DNA of 64,000 nt from a bacterium (lineage in GTDB: Bacteria; Zhuqueibacterota; Zhuqueibacteria; Oleimicrobiales; Geothermoviventaceae), in the NCBI GenBank assembly GCA_028275345.1, contig JAPWUV010000001.1, positions 186,001-250,000 of the forward strand, written 5' to 3'. Positions 1 to 8,882 of this stretch are shown piece after piece. The notes under the pieces are model-generated. The model was given only the letters and a program-made list of their open reading frames with translations. It ran no database searches and was not told the origin of the DNA. The stretch's first letter is position 1. Each line of letters starts with the position of its first letter. A program made the position numbers and the translations under genes.

Positions 1-1
1 G

Positions 2-493
2 CTCCTGGAACTTCCGCTTGGGGTTTCGGCGAAGCTGCTTTCCCATCGGTTGGATGCCTGGAGGGCGCGCGGCGCCGGCGTGGACATCGGGGCTGCTTTG
101 CGCTTGGATCTTCGGCAGCTCTGGCAGGGCACATGGTCGGGCGAATTCCTCCTTGCCTGGCGGGTCGCCGACGTCCTTGGCACCCGATTGCGCTGGAACA
201 GCGGATCCGTCGAGCAAATTCGACCCGCAAAGAGCTTCGGGATGGCCTACGCCGTCAGTCCGGTAAGGTCGGTCCGTTTCCTCTTCGTCGCCGAGAAGGA
301 TCAGGATACGGCGAGCTGGCCGAAGTTCGGTACGGGCCTGATGACGGATCGCTTCGAGCTTCTGGCCGGAAGGGGCCCGGAGGGCTTGAACTTCGGTTTG
401 CTTCTGGGCTTGGGCAGGCTCCGGATCGGGTACGCAAGGCAGACCACAGGCTTGGGGCCTGTGGAACGGATCGGCGCGGAGTTTCTCTGGTGA
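2..493 (+). CDS. Outer-membrane beta-barrel protein, C-terminal part (PorV/PorQ-like)
   Basis: The reading frame is open from the left edge of the window, so the N-terminus is missing; 163 residues are visible. Short amphipathic strands alternate with turns (for example VDIGAALRLDL, FLLAWRVADVLG, MAYAVSPVRSVRFLFV). The protein ends in the aromatic residues FLW, as outer-membrane barrels assembled by BamA commonly do. The DVLG...G.AY pattern resembles the C-terminal strands of PorV/PorQ (UPF0164-like) proteins in FCB bacteria. The stop overlaps the GTG start of the next lipoprotein gene (GTGA), so the two are translationally coupled. Identification as a barrel is fair; the exact family is uncertain because most of the gene lies outside the window. 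Confidence 0.6.
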   Translation, partial: LLELPLGVSAKLLSHRLDAWRARGAGVDIGAALRLDLRQLWQGTWSGEFLLAWRVADVLGTRLRWNSGSVEQIRPAKSFGMAYAVSPVRSVRFLFVAEKDQDTASWPKFGTGLMTDRFELLAGRGPEGLNFGLLLGLGRLRIGYARQTTGLGPVERIGAEFLW

Positions 494-1185
494 AGCTGAG
501 GTGTCTACCTTTCGTGGCGGGCCTTCTGGTTTTGTCCGGCTGCGCCCGGCACGGGACGGAGCCTTCGCTGTCGCTCGAGAGGCCGATCTTGCTTCCCCCT
601 CCGGACGACCTCGCTGAATCCGAGAGAGGGATTGACGCGATCCCGGAAAGGGACGCCATCCGGCTCGAATGGGAGAAGTACCCCGATCCCGAGGCTGAGC
701 TGGAAGTGTATCGCGCTGAGGAGGCTCCCGGTCGTTTCACCCGCCTCGCCCGGGTCAGCGCTCAGGATACCTGCTATCTGGACGAGCGGGTTGCGATCGG
801 CAGAAGATATTGGTATTTTCTTGCGGGGCGAAAGGAGGAGAAACGGAGTCTGCCGAGCGACACTCTTAGCTACAAGTTGCTGGAAAAGCCATTCGCGTTG
901 TCGCGCACAGGGGGAAGGGCGCCAGTGTTCCGTTGGCAGGTCAAGGAGGCCCCGGTCGCCTTCGTCGTCAAACTTTTCGATGAGGGTGCCGATAGGAAGG
1001 TGTGGTTCTGTTGGGTATTTCCGGACTTCGGGGCCTTGGCGCAGGAGGTCCGTTACAATTGGGATGGGACGGCTCGGATGGACTCGCTGATCAGCGGGCG
1101 AGTCTACCGATGGCGGGTGGACGTGGTGGCGCCAGAGGCAAATGCGGGCGCGGAAAGTCAATGGCAGGTGTTCGTCTGCCCGTGA
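490..1185 (+). CDS. Lipoprotein with fibronectin-type-III-like domain
   Basis: This 231-residue protein starts at a GTG that overlaps the upstream stop codon, with GGAG 8 nt before it. The open frame extends further upstream but would lie over the barrel gene, so I reject that start. Residues 1-18 form a lipoprotein signal peptide with lipobox LSGC (Cys18). Residues about 45-115 look like one Fn3 module (AIRLEWEKYPDPEAELEVYR, then YWYFLAG). The C-terminal half contains a second beta-rich region with many Trp and ends ...WQVFVCP. It is probably anchored in the outer membrane and may work with the neighbouring barrel. No enzymatic motif is visible and the specific function is unknown. Confidence 0.7.
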   Translation: MKLRCLPFVAGLLVLSGCARHGTEPSLSLERPILLPPPDDLAESERGIDAIPERDAIRLEWEKYPDPEAELEVYRAEEAPGRFTRLARVSAQDTCYLDERVAIGRRYWYFLAGRKEEKRSLPSDTLSYKLLEKPFALSRTGGRAPVFRWQVKEAPVAFVVKLFDEGADRKVWFCWVFPDFGALAQEVRYNWDGTARMDSLISGRVYRWRVDVVAPEANAGAESQWQVFVCP

Positions 1186-1232
1186 TGAGAGGGCACACAG
1201 GAGGTTGGGTCACTCGCAAGGAGGTCAGGAAG

Positions 1233-2429
1233 ATGAAACGGCAGATGATCGCCGGAGCGAGCATATTGCTGCTATTGGCGACGGTCGCAGAAGCCCAGCA
1301 TCTGAACGGCGCGCGGGGATTGCCCTACGTGCGGGCCGCGTGGGTAATGGAACCAGGCTACTTGACCATGTACGCTCACAGCCGATTTTTCGGCAAGGTG
1401 GGCCACGTGCAACTGGGTAGGCTCACAAGCGCCGTAACCTACTGGGATGTTCAGGGGACCCTCTACTTCACCTACGGGATCAACCGGCACATTGAGGCCT
1501 CGGTCTCGCCCATCATCTACCAGGACACAAACAAGGGTACTCCCGGCTACAACATCCCGGATGACCTTTTCCTGTCGGTGAAACTGGGCTCCTACGGGAG
1601 CAAAGGGAGCTCTTTCAGCTACGGCATTGCGGCCAATGGCCGGATTCCCACGGCCAAGTATCATAACCTGGTGTTCGAGCCGTATTCGGCGGGATCGTGG
1701 GAGTGGGGTTTCACGGGGCTGCTGAGCTACACCCTGGATCCCCTCTACCCCGAGGAGGCCTTCAATGCCCACCTGAACTTGAATTACAACCATCACAACG
1801 ACGCCGGGAAGAAGCTGAGTCTTGCTCCGGACCTGGTGGATACGATTCGCGTATTGAGCCCCACCCAGACCCTCTCCTATGCCGTTGGGCTTCGCCTCCC
1901 CACGGACAAGTTCGACTACTGGCTGCAGCTGTTCGGCACGATGTTCCTCCGTCAGCCGCCGGTTACCGCCTACAGTCGCGAGGACTTCACCTACATCTCG
2001 CCGGGCGTGACCTACAAGCCCTACCCTTGGCTATCCCTTGACGTATGCGTCGATGTCCGACTGAGCAAGGACGAGGACCAGACGCAGTACGGCTTGGAAG
2101 GCGTCCACAAGATTGCGGAGATGCCGAACTACGCCGATTGGCGGGTTAATGTGGGCATGCACGTCACGATCCTCCCCACTTCAGTTCGAAAGGTGACGGA
2201 GCGGGATCTTCTGATGAGGAAGGCCGAGAGCCGCCGGGCATTGTTCGAGCAGATGATCCGCGAGCAACGGGAAACCGAATCGGCGGAGCAGGAACTGGAG
2301 CGGATCAAGGAGGAACGACGCAAGGCCGAGCGAGAGCTGGAGCGACTCCGGAGCATCCTGGAACAGGAAGCCAGGAAGAGGCAAGAGGAGCAACAGAAAA
2401 AAGAGCAGCAACCCTCCCCCGAGCGTTAG
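1233..2429 (+). CDS. Exported beta-rich protein with C-terminal coiled coil
   Basis: The protein has 398 residues. The start is the ATG preceded by AAGGAGG 8 nt upstream; the frame is open before this but lacks a ribosome-binding site. Residues 1-21 are a Sec signal peptide ending AEA before QH. Residues about 22-325 are rich in aromatic, alternating strands (YLTMYAHSRFF, TLYFTYGINRHIEASVSP, LSLDVCVDVRL), which suggests an outer-membrane barrel. Residues about 328-398 are almost entirely charged or Gln and form a heptad-type coiled coil ending KKEQQPSPER. A barrel followed by a periplasmic coiled coil resembles proteins that bridge the outer membrane to the periplasm, but no OmpA domain is present. 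The gene ends at a strong terminator. Confidence 0.7.
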   Translation: MKRQMIAGASILLLLATVAEAQHLNGARGLPYVRAAWVMEPGYLTMYAHSRFFGKVGHVQLGRLTSAVTYWDVQGTLYFTYGINRHIEASVSPIIYQDTNKGTPGYNIPDDLFLSVKLGSYGSKGSSFSYGIAANGRIPTAKYHNLVFEPYSAGSWEWGFTGLLSYTLDPLYPEEAFNAHLNLNYNHHNDAGKKLSLAPDLVDTIRVLSPTQTLSYAVGLRLPTDKFDYWLQLFGTMFLRQPPVTAYSREDFTYISPGVTYKPYPWLSLDVCVDVRLSKDEDQTQYGLEGVHKIAEMPNYADWRVNVGMHVTILPTSVRKVTERDLLMRKAESRRALFEQMIREQRETESAEQELERIKEERRKAERELERLRSILEQEARKRQEEQQKKEQQPSPER

Positions 2430-2453
2430 GCTGCCGGTAGAAGGGCAAACGGA

Positions 2454-2484
2454 AAGGCCCCGCCCATCAGAGCGGGGCCTTTTC
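2454..2484 (+). terminator. Bidirectional intrinsic terminator between convergent genes
   Basis: A 10-bp perfect stem, AAGGCCCCGC/GCGGGGCCTT, with an 8-nt loop is followed by TTTTCC on the plus strand and TTTCCG on the minus strand. It lies between the stop codons of two convergent genes and can serve both, although the U-tracts are short. Confidence 0.85.
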
Positions 2485-2524
2485 CGTGGCAAGAAATACG
2501 AGGAGAAGTGGGGGAGGCGGTAGT

Positions 2525-5515
2525 CTACTTGACGAGCGTCATCTTCTTCGTGTGCTTCACGTTACCCACCTCGAGCGAATACAGGTAGGTGCCACTGGCC
2601 ACGGGCTTGCCGGAGCTGTCGGTGCCGTCCCACACGACCCTGTGTCTCCCCTTGCTCTGCAGTTGATCATTGACCAACACCTTGACGACCTGTCCCAGGG
2701 AGTTGTAGACCTTGATCGTCACCCGCTTATCCAGCGGCAGGGTGTATTCGATGGTCGTGGAGGCGTTGAACGGGTTGGGATAGTTCTGCGCCAGTTCGTA
2801 GTCGCTGGGGGTGATCACCCGCCAACGTTCCATTTGGACGCCCGTAGGTCCGGCCTCGAGCACCCAGAGCCAGGTCTTCGACCAGTAGGACTGGATGGTA
2901 CTGATGACGAGCTCCTTCTTGCCGTCCCCGTCCAGGTCGTCGGCCATTTTGAGCCCGAAGGAGCCGTGAATGAGGCTGATATCGCCGTCGTTCCACTCCC
3001 GGAGGGCAGCGGCCCAGCTGGCCGAGTCGGGGTAATCCTGCCGCTTGGGCTTTGGCACGAAGGAGTTGTCGTAGAAGCCCTCGGAGGTGACCCAGCTGGC
3101 TGGATCCATGATATCCCCTACGCCGTTGTACGCGAGGGCGTTGACCTGCCCGCGGGTGTAGTTGCAGAAGAATAGCTCCGCCTTCCCATCCCCGTTGAGG
3201 TCGCCGAGCACATTGTTGAAGGTGGCGCCTCCGGCCGCTTCACGAATCTTGGCGACATGCCGCGGGTTGCGAGGATTCAAAGCCTGCAAGCCGCCCTCGT
3301 TCACGGTTGGCACGTTGACCAGGAATACCCAGCCCGGGGTGTCGTACATGGCGCCCATGAGTTCCTCGGCTCCGTCGCCGTCGATGTCGTAGTGACCCAC
3401 GCTCACGTAGAACACCCCGTCGGGGCCGGTGGTATCGAGCCGCACCGTGCGGAAGACGAAGGAGTCGGGCCGGACGGCGTCGAACAGCACGATCTTGCAC
3501 AGATCCCAGGGGAGGAAGACGGGTTCTTGAACTCCGTCGCCGTCGTAGTCAGCAGCGATCGCTCCGATGGGAGATCCGCCGATCCCCAAGGTGGGCCGGT
3601 CCCAAAAGCCTTCCATCTTGATCACTGGGAAACCGCTCTCCAGGGTCCCGTCCACGCAGGAGACGATGGTGAAGAAGTCGGCGTTTCGCCCGGTGCCGCT
3701 GCCGTTCGACGGGAGCAGAAGTTCCTGGCGCCCGTCCCCATCCACGTCCGCAATCCAGATGAACTCCGTGGCATTGGTGTTGGTGATTTCGGGATTGATC
3801 TGATTGTCGGGCAGGATGTAAGTGGGTCCTCCTTCGCGGGCGCCGAAACCGTTGTCGCTGCCATTCCACTCGAAGAAGTAGAAGCCGACGCTGTCGGCGT
3901 GAGGAGGTGTACCCACGGCGCCGCCCATGTGGAAGATGATTTCCTCGATCCCGTTGCCGTCGAAGTCGCCGACGACGACGTGCCGCGGCTGGCTTCCGGT
4001 GTAGACCGCCTTGGCGGTGCTGTCCACCCAGATGAGCTCGAGGGTATTATCTCGCACGACTTCGTAGCCAACAATCCGGCCCGAGTATTGGGTTGCGAAG
4101 ATCTCTTTCTTGCCGTCGCGGTCTACGTCGGAGCCTACCCAGAAGCCGCGAGGATTGCCCTTGATGGGATCGTTCGGGTCCTCCTGGGGCGTCGGGTCGT
4201 GCCACACCGCCTGCACCCCGAAGTTGGGCAGGGGTTCGTGTTCGAGGATGATCAATCCCTCCGGATCGGAACTGCCGGCAAACCCGATGGCGATTTCCCG
4301 CCTGCCGTCCATGTCGAAGTCTCCGGTGGTCACATCCTGGAAGCGCTGGGCCACCTGGAACACCGGGTAGACCACCCAGTTGGCGGGATTGCCCACATCG
4401 CCGTTCGGGCCGCCAATGTATTCGATGTCGTAGAGCGTTCGGTCGTCGCGGGAGGCGATGTAGATGTCGCGCCCGTCGTGACCCGGGCCCGTGAAGTCCT
4501 GGTCGCCGACGTCCGCCCCGGCCAGCCGGGAATTCAACACCGCCACGGGATGGATGTGAGTCGAATCGATCTCGGCCACCTCGCCGGGATTGGTCACGAT
4601 GAACACGATTCCCGTGTCCGAATAGGTCGGATACACGAGCTCGGCGAATCCGTCTCCGTTGAAGTCGTAGCTCAGGAGGCTCCGGAGGGAAACGCCGTCG
4701 GCGTAGGGATAAGTTAGCTTGCGGTAGAACCGCACCGCGTACTGATCCGCCCCAACGTTCTCGTACACGATGAGCCCGTTGTAATCGTATTCCCCGACGG
4801 CGAAGTCCCAATAGCCATCGTTGTCGAAGTCGCCAATAGCAAGACCCCAGGGGCTGTAGCCGATGGTGCTATCGCGCATCTCCACCTTGAAGTCGGGGAA
4901 GGAGATGTCGCCCGTGGTTTCCTCGAGGACCCAGACTTCATCCAGCCGGGTTTCCAGGACGATGAGCTCGTTCTTGCCATCCTTATCGAGGTCCCAGGTG
5001 GCCACTGGCGCGTCGATGTCCGCGCCCACGCCGTTGTGGAGATCGATCTCGCTTGTGGGGAAGTCCGGCAGCGGGAACCCTTCGATGGTCGGATCCACCT
5101 CGAAGAAGCGCAGCCCATTTTGGCCCCGTCCCACGTTGAGGCAGAGGATCACTTCAATGCGTCCATCGTTGTCGGCATCCCCGTAGCCCGCGCCGAACTC
5201 GTAGTTACAGTCGGCCGCTCGGTAGTGCCAGACCACTTCGAAGCGGTCGTTGTCGGCCCGCTCGTAGATGTAGAAGTCGGCGCCGCCGCTTCCGTCTTCG
5301 GCATCGCACGCCACCAGGATCTCCGGAGCGCCGTTGTCATTGAGATCCGGCAAGTAGACGAGATCCCACACCGTGCGCACCGGGTCAGGCATAGCCGTGC
5401 CGAAGATCTTCACGAACTTGTTCTGCCCGTTCTCCGCCGCCCAGAGAGGGCAGACGGCCACGAGCAGCGCCGCGATTGCGGCGACCGTCCATTCCCTCCT
5501 GCGATGCTTCCTCAT
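2525..5515 (-). CDS. Large secreted FG-GAP/VCBS repeat protein with C-terminal sorting domain
   Basis: The protein has 996 residues. The start ATG follows GGAGGAGG by 7 nt; the 29 extra in-frame upstream codons include no comparable site. A Sec signal peptide spans residues 1-27 (ends LWAAE). The body is a series of roughly 60-residue FG-GAP/VCBS blades marked by calcium-binding loops such as DLNDNGAPEIL, DADNDGRIEV, DFNGDGFAEL, DVDRDGKKEI and DLDGDGKKEL, predicting an integrin-alpha-like propeller. The last ~90 residues carry YPNPFNASTTIEYTLP ... GTYLYSLE ... KKMTLVK, the FCB C-terminal sorting/FlgD-Ig-type domain. It is probably exported by type 9 secretion or an equivalent and held at the cell surface. 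The ligand is unknown. It is a single gene with its own promoter at 5660-5688. Confidence 0.85.
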   Translation of the reverse strand: MRKHRRREWTVAAIAALLVAVCPLWAAENGQNKFVKIFGTAMPDPVRTVWDLVYLPDLNDNGAPEILVACDAEDGSGGADFYIYERADNDRFEVVWHYRAADCNYEFGAGYGDADNDGRIEVILCLNVGRGQNGLRFFEVDPTIEGFPLPDFPTSEIDLHNGVGADIDAPVATWDLDKDGKNELIVLETRLDEVWVLEETTGDISFPDFKVEMRDSTIGYSPWGLAIGDFDNDGYWDFAVGEYDYNGLIVYENVGADQYAVRFYRKLTYPYADGVSLRSLLSYDFNGDGFAELVYPTYSDTGIVFIVTNPGEVAEIDSTHIHPVAVLNSRLAGADVGDQDFTGPGHDGRDIYIASRDDRTLYDIEYIGGPNGDVGNPANWVVYPVFQVAQRFQDVTTGDFDMDGRREIAIGFAGSSDPEGLIILEHEPLPNFGVQAVWHDPTPQEDPNDPIKGNPRGFWVGSDVDRDGKKEIFATQYSGRIVGYEVVRDNTLELIWVDSTAKAVYTGSQPRHVVVGDFDGNGIEEIIFHMGGAVGTPPHADSVGFYFFEWNGSDNGFGAREGGPTYILPDNQINPEITNTNATEFIWIADVDGDGRQELLLPSNGSGTGRNADFFTIVSCVDGTLESGFPVIKMEGFWDRPTLGIGGSPIGAIAADYDGDGVQEPVFLPWDLCKIVLFDAVRPDSFVFRTVRLDTTGPDGVFYVSVGHYDIDGDGAEELMGAMYDTPGWVFLVNVPTVNEGGLQALNPRNPRHVAKIREAAGGATFNNVLGDLNGDGKAELFFCNYTRGQVNALAYNGVGDIMDPASWVTSEGFYDNSFVPKPKRQDYPDSASWAAALREWNDGDISLIHGSFGLKMADDLDGDGKKELVISTIQSYWSKTWLWVLEAGPTGVQMERWRVITPSDYELAQNYPNPFNASTTIEYTLPLDKRVTIKVYNSLGQVVKVLVNDQLQSKGRHRVVWDGTDSSGKPVASGTYLYSLEVGNVKHTKKMTLVK

Positions 5516-5659
5516 CTCTGCCTCCTCCGAGTTTTCACCACCACCTTCGCGCATTTCCCTTCGCCACAGGTTCCGATGGCACACCTCCTTCCCACCGTTC
5601 ACCTACACTCCACTCGTCCAGCCCGTGCCGATGGCTGCCGTCCCCCCTACCGCGAGCCA

Positions 5660-5688
5660 ATATTACATATCTTTATCCAGCTTGTCAA
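5660..5688 (-). promoter_or_regulatory. Sigma70-type promoter for the FG-GAP protein gene
   Basis: On the minus strand, TTGACA and TAATAT are separated by exactly 17 nt and followed by TGG. The predicted start point near 5653 leaves a leader of about 138 nt before the ATG at 5515. This is the most AT-rich stretch in its surroundings. Confidence 0.75.
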
Positions 5689-5870
5689 GAGCCAATGTGG
5701 GCTTTCTGCGCAAGACGTTTCGCGCAGGCCGTCTCTCTTTTCAGCCGGTCGAAAGTGGCTGCCTGGCTCGGCCGAGAGCAGCCTGTCCATCGCCTGGACC
5801 GAGGCATTCGCCAAGCCGTGACGCGTCGCAGCCCGCGGGGGCCTCCGCCGGCCCTGCGATCTTCTGCAGT
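5689..5870. other. Intergenic region downstream of mutY
   Basis: No gene is supported here. A GC-rich inverted repeat lies around 5826-5857 (CGCAG ... CTGCG arms), but no T-run follows it on the minus strand, so I do not call it a terminator. Confidence 0.4.
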
Positions 5871-6977
5871 TTATCTTGCGAGTTCTGTGAGACAGGTTGG
5901 GATTGGACTTTGCAGCAGGCGCTCCGCCACGCGAAGGCTGGCGGCGGGAAGTGGAAAGCGAAGTAGCTCGATCGGTCGAACCCAGGCGAAACGCTGGCAG
6001 CCGACGGGTCTGGGTTCACCTCCGCGGTGGACGCAATGATACGTGTGCAACGTGATCCGGAAATGGCTGTAGGCGTGCTCCACGGCGACAAACGGGCAGC
6101 AAACCGCCACCTCAATCTGAAGCTCCTCCCGGATCTCGCGGATCACGCATTCCTCCAGGTTCTCGCCAGCCTCCGGTTTGCCTCCCGGAAACTCCCAGAG
6201 ATTGGCAAGCATTCCGTCCGGGAGGCGCTGGGCGATGAGGATCCGCCCGTCGTTCCAAATGATCCCGGCGGCGACATGGAAATGGGGCAGATTTCCGCTC
6301 CGGCTCCGGTTCGGGATGAGATCCACCTCTTGGGTCTGGTATGCTCGGCACGCGACGACGAGCGGACAATCGGGACAACGTGGCTTCCGCGGTGTGCACA
6401 CTACAGCCCCCAGCTCCATCATGGCCTGATTGAAGTCGCCGGGGGAGTTCCGGCCCATCAGATGACGAGCGAGATTCCGGAGGCGACGCCGATTCTGGGC
6501 GAGGGAAGGCTTGCCTCGTATCCCGAAGAAGCGACAAAGGACGCGCACGGAATTGCCGTCGAGGACTGGCTCGGGGTGACCGAAAACGATGCTCGCGAGC
6601 GCGGCAGCGGTGTAGGGACCCACGCCCGGCAAGCTGGCCAGCATTTCCGGCTGGTTGGGGAGCTGCCCTTGATATTCCCGAGCCACGATCTTGGCCGCTT
6701 CGTGGAGGTATTGGGCTCGTCGGTAGTAACCCAGACCCTGCCAGGCCTTGAGCACATCGTCCAGCGAGGCCGAAGCCAGGGCCTGGAAGCTCGGGAATTG
6801 CCTCACGAAGCGTTCGAAGTACGGGAGGACGGTAGCAACCCGGGTCTGTTGGAGCATGACTTCGGAAACAAGGATCCGGTACGGGTCCTTGCTTTGCCGC
6901 CAGGGTAGGTCACGCTTTTGCTGGCGGTACCAGGAGATGAGCCGGTCGCCATGAGGGCCCAAGGGCCGGGGTCTCAC
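5871..6977 (-). CDS. mutY: A/G-specific adenine DNA glycosylase MutY
   Basis: MutY excises adenine mispaired with 8-oxoguanine in base excision repair. The 368-residue protein starts at a GTG overlapping the upstream stop (GTGA) with GAGGAG 8 nt before it; a longer frame to 7046 would overlap the previous gene by over 70 nt. Visible features: EVMLQQT with the catalytic Glu39, a helix-hairpin-helix LPGVGPYT (116-123), the catalytic Asp140 in LDGNSVRVL, and a 4Fe-4S loop with Cys194, 201, 204 and 210 (C-x6-C-x2-C-x5-C). The C-terminal domain, residues about 230-368, contains a Nudix box (GGKPEAGENLEE...REIREEL) that recognises 8-oxoG. Architecture and length are normal for the family. It is the last gene of the operon. 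Confidence 0.97.
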   Translation of the reverse strand: MRPRPLGPHGDRLISWYRQQKRDLPWRQSKDPYRILVSEVMLQQTRVATVLPYFERFVRQFPSFQALASASLDDVLKAWQGLGYYRRAQYLHEAAKIVAREYQGQLPNQPEMLASLPGVGPYTAAALASIVFGHPEPVLDGNSVRVLCRFFGIRGKPSLAQNRRRLRNLARHLMGRNSPGDFNQAMMELGAVVCTPRKPRCPDCPLVVACRAYQTQEVDLIPNRSRSGNLPHFHVAAGIIWNDGRILIAQRLPDGMLANLWEFPGGKPEAGENLEECVIREIREELQIEVAVCCPFVAVEHAYSHFRITLHTYHCVHRGGEPRPVGCQRFAWVRPIELLRFPLPAASLRVAERLLQSPIPTCLTELAR

Positions 6978-7174
6978 GAACCTGGCTCCTCGGGCTTGGC
7001 TTCGGGCGCGCGAAATTCCCAGCCGGTCGCAAAGCGTGCCCCACAATGGGGACAGTGGAGAAGTACGACAAACCGATCACCTTCCCGCTTCAGCCCGATG
7101 TGGAACCCGATGCTGTAGCCGCACTCGCTGCAAGAGGTCCAGTCCTTGTTGGGGTCCAGCGGTAACCACTTCAT
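6974..7174 (-). CDS. Small zinc-ribbon protein
   Basis: This 66-residue protein is encoded between two coupled neighbours. Its ATG overlaps the stop of the upstream hydrolase (ATGA), and its own stop overlaps the mutY GTG start (GTGA). Two knuckles, CSECG and CPHCG, are separated by 23 residues of beta-rich sequence, which fits a single treble-clef or rubredoxin-like zinc ribbon. The C-terminal tail is Pro/Glu/Lys-rich. No known family name can be assigned from sequence alone. Such ribbons often bind nucleic acid or a protein partner, but any link with MutY is only suggested by operon position. Confidence 0.7.
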   Translation of the reverse strand: MKWLPLDPNKDWTSCSECGYSIGFHIGLKREGDRFVVLLHCPHCGARFATGWEFRAPEAKPEEPGS

Positions 7175-8037
7175 CGCCGTGCTTCCTCCGTGATGATCCT
7201 CCGGTGTGGCATGATCCGGTGAAGCCAGGGGAACAAGATATCGCAAGTCTTGCTCAGCGAAGCCCCGTGGAACAGGTCGTGGCCTTCCCCTTCCAACACC
7301 ATGAACTCTTTTCCTCTTCCGGACCAGGCTTCGTACACCGCCCTGGCCCCCGACATCGGGACCATGCAGTCGGCGGCCCCTTGCAAGAACAGGGCCGGGA
7401 GGGTCAGGCGTGCTGCCAGGGTCGGGGCTACGGCCATGGCCTCGGACATCTCAAAGAAGAGTTGTACGCTAATGCGGTCGTGCACGAAGGGATCGTCCAA
7501 ATAGGCTTGAATCACTTCTGGCTCTGTCGAGAGGCACTGGATCGGCAGACCGTGGCTCATCGTTGTGGCTGGAGCGATCCGTCGCAATAGTTTTCCGGCA
7601 AGAAGTTTGATCCGGGGGATTCTGTCCGGCAAGGCGAAGGCTCCCGAGCAGAATACGACCCCTTCGAATTCCTTCGGCTGGGAGCCGACGAAATGCAGCG
7701 CGATGAGGGCTCCCAAGCTTTGTCCCACGAGGAAGGCCGGGACCTCTCCGCGAGGGCCGAAGCGCAGCCAGAATACTTCCAGATCTTCCACGAATCGGTG
7801 GAAGCGATCCACGTGGCCTCGTTTACCAGCGGAGCGGCCATGCCCTCGGTTGTCCATTGCGAAGACCGCGAATCCGTGGCGATTGGCCGCCGCGGCGAAT
7901 TCTTCGTAACGCCCGCTGTGCTCCCCTAGCCCGTGGACCAGGAGAAGCGCCCCTTTCAACTCCGCGAGGGGTCGCCACTGGCGGAAAAACAGATCCTGCC
8001 CATCGCGACTCCGGAAATAGCCGGCTTGAAACCGCAT
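7171..8037 (-). CDS. Alpha/beta hydrolase, monoacylglycerol lipase/lysophospholipase type
   Basis: The protein has 288 residues and no signal peptide. It has the Hydrolase_4 (serine aminopeptidase S33) pattern: oxyanion HGLGEHSGRY near residue 35, MDNRGHGRSAGKRG near 60, nucleophile elbow GQSLG with Ser near 106, an acid after GAADCMV near 228, and the His in EGEGHDLFH near 256. Known members hydrolyse monoacylglycerols, lysophospholipids or related esters. The gene is second in an operon after a hotdog thioesterase, with 84 nt between them, so both may act on acyl esters; the substrate cannot be read from the sequence. The downstream zinc-ribbon gene starts within its stop codon. Confidence 0.85.
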   Translation of the reverse strand: MRFQAGYFRSRDGQDLFFRQWRPLAELKGALLLVHGLGEHSGRYEEFAAAANRHGFAVFAMDNRGHGRSAGKRGHVDRFHRFVEDLEVFWLRFGPRGEVPAFLVGQSLGALIALHFVGSQPKEFEGVVFCSGAFALPDRIPRIKLLAGKLLRRIAPATTMSHGLPIQCLSTEPEVIQAYLDDPFVHDRISVQLFFEMSEAMAVAPTLAARLTLPALFLQGAADCMVPMSGARAVYEAWSGRGKEFMVLEGEGHDLFHGASLSKTCDILFPWLHRIMPHRRIITEEARR

Positions 8038-8121
8038 GCGGTTCTCCCTCTCAGGTTGTCAGTCGGTAAGAACAAGCCCAGCCGGGCCTGAGCCTTGGTT
8101 GACCCAGCCACCTGGACCCGG

Positions 8122-8610
8122 TCATTTCCCCTTTGGGGCAATTGCGTACTTGGAGAGGTCCCAGGCTTTTACCTCCTCATCGTCTGGGAAAAAAGCTGTC
8201 AAATCCTGGCCCTCGGCCTGGATGGCGACGTACTGTCCTTCCGCCGACGCGTGAAGGCTGCCATCCGCGCCGAGCAGGGAGCCTTCCGTGACGGCCAGGT
8301 TGCGACGGAGGTACTTGACACCGGCCGCGACCTTGAGCCGTGCCCCAATGGGGACCGGACGGTGATATCGGAGCGTAAGGCTTGCCGTCGCCACCATCCG
8401 CTGGAGGCCCACGGCGGCTGCCCAGAACATGGCTTCGTCCAGTAGACTGGCGATGATCCCGCCGTGAAGCCAGTCATGGAAGCCGCAGTGGCGTTCCTCC
8501 GGGGTGAAATGGATCACCACCAGGTTGTCCTCCAGTTCCGGCTCAACGCACAGCCCGTACGGATTCTGGGAGCCGCACACGAAGCACTTGCGATACCGAG
8601 GGAGCTTCAT
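8122..8610 (-). CDS. Hotdog-fold thioesterase (PaaI/4HBT superfamily)
   Basis: The protein has 162 residues. After an N-terminal CFVCGSQNPYG motif (a small Cys-containing cap seen in many PaaI-type thioesterases), it shows the hotdog signature HGGIIASLLDEAMFWAA, in which the active-site region is HGG...DEA, then ASLTLRYHRPVPIG for the central strand. This predicts hydrolysis of an acyl-CoA or related thioester in the cytoplasm. It is the first gene of a four-gene minus-strand operon driven from the promoter at 8694-8722. The start ATG has only a weak upstream GGTGG. The substrate is unknown. Confidence 0.88.
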   Translation of the reverse strand: MKLPRYRKCFVCGSQNPYGLCVEPELEDNLVVIHFTPEERHCGFHDWLHGGIIASLLDEAMFWAAAVGLQRMVATASLTLRYHRPVPIGARLKVAAGVKYLRRNLAVTEGSLLGADGSLHASAEGQYVAIQAEGQDLTAFFPDDEEVKAWDLSKYAIAPKGK

Positions 8611-8693
8611 GCCACCACCTCGCGGTCCGGCCGCGCATTTCCCCGACGACCTTGGCCCCCTGGCCTGGCGGAAGGGACTCCTCAGGCGTGCGC

Positions 8694-8722
8694 AATTTAT
8701 CCACGGGAAGTCAGTCAGTCAA
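8694..8722 (-). promoter_or_regulatory. Sigma70-type promoter of the thioesterase-mutY operon
   Basis: On the minus strand, TTGACT and TAAATT are separated by 17 nt, with a predicted leader of about 75 nt. It is divergent from the uvrA promoter 160 bp away. Confidence 0.75.
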
Positions 8723-8882
8723 GCCGTTTGCCCAGGGTGAATAAGAGAGGAGCCGCTCCTTCCCGCGCCGTCACTGCGCCTGCGGGGCTGGGGGGCCGGA
8801 CGTGCAGCGCTCGGCTAGAGCCCGAGACAACGACCCGCAGAGGTCCGGTAACTACCGGAAGTCTTTCCGTCGGGGAAAAGGA

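Noticed and set aside
5826-5857. Terminator after mutY
   Set aside because: A GC-rich inverted repeat exists, but no T-run follows on the minus strand.
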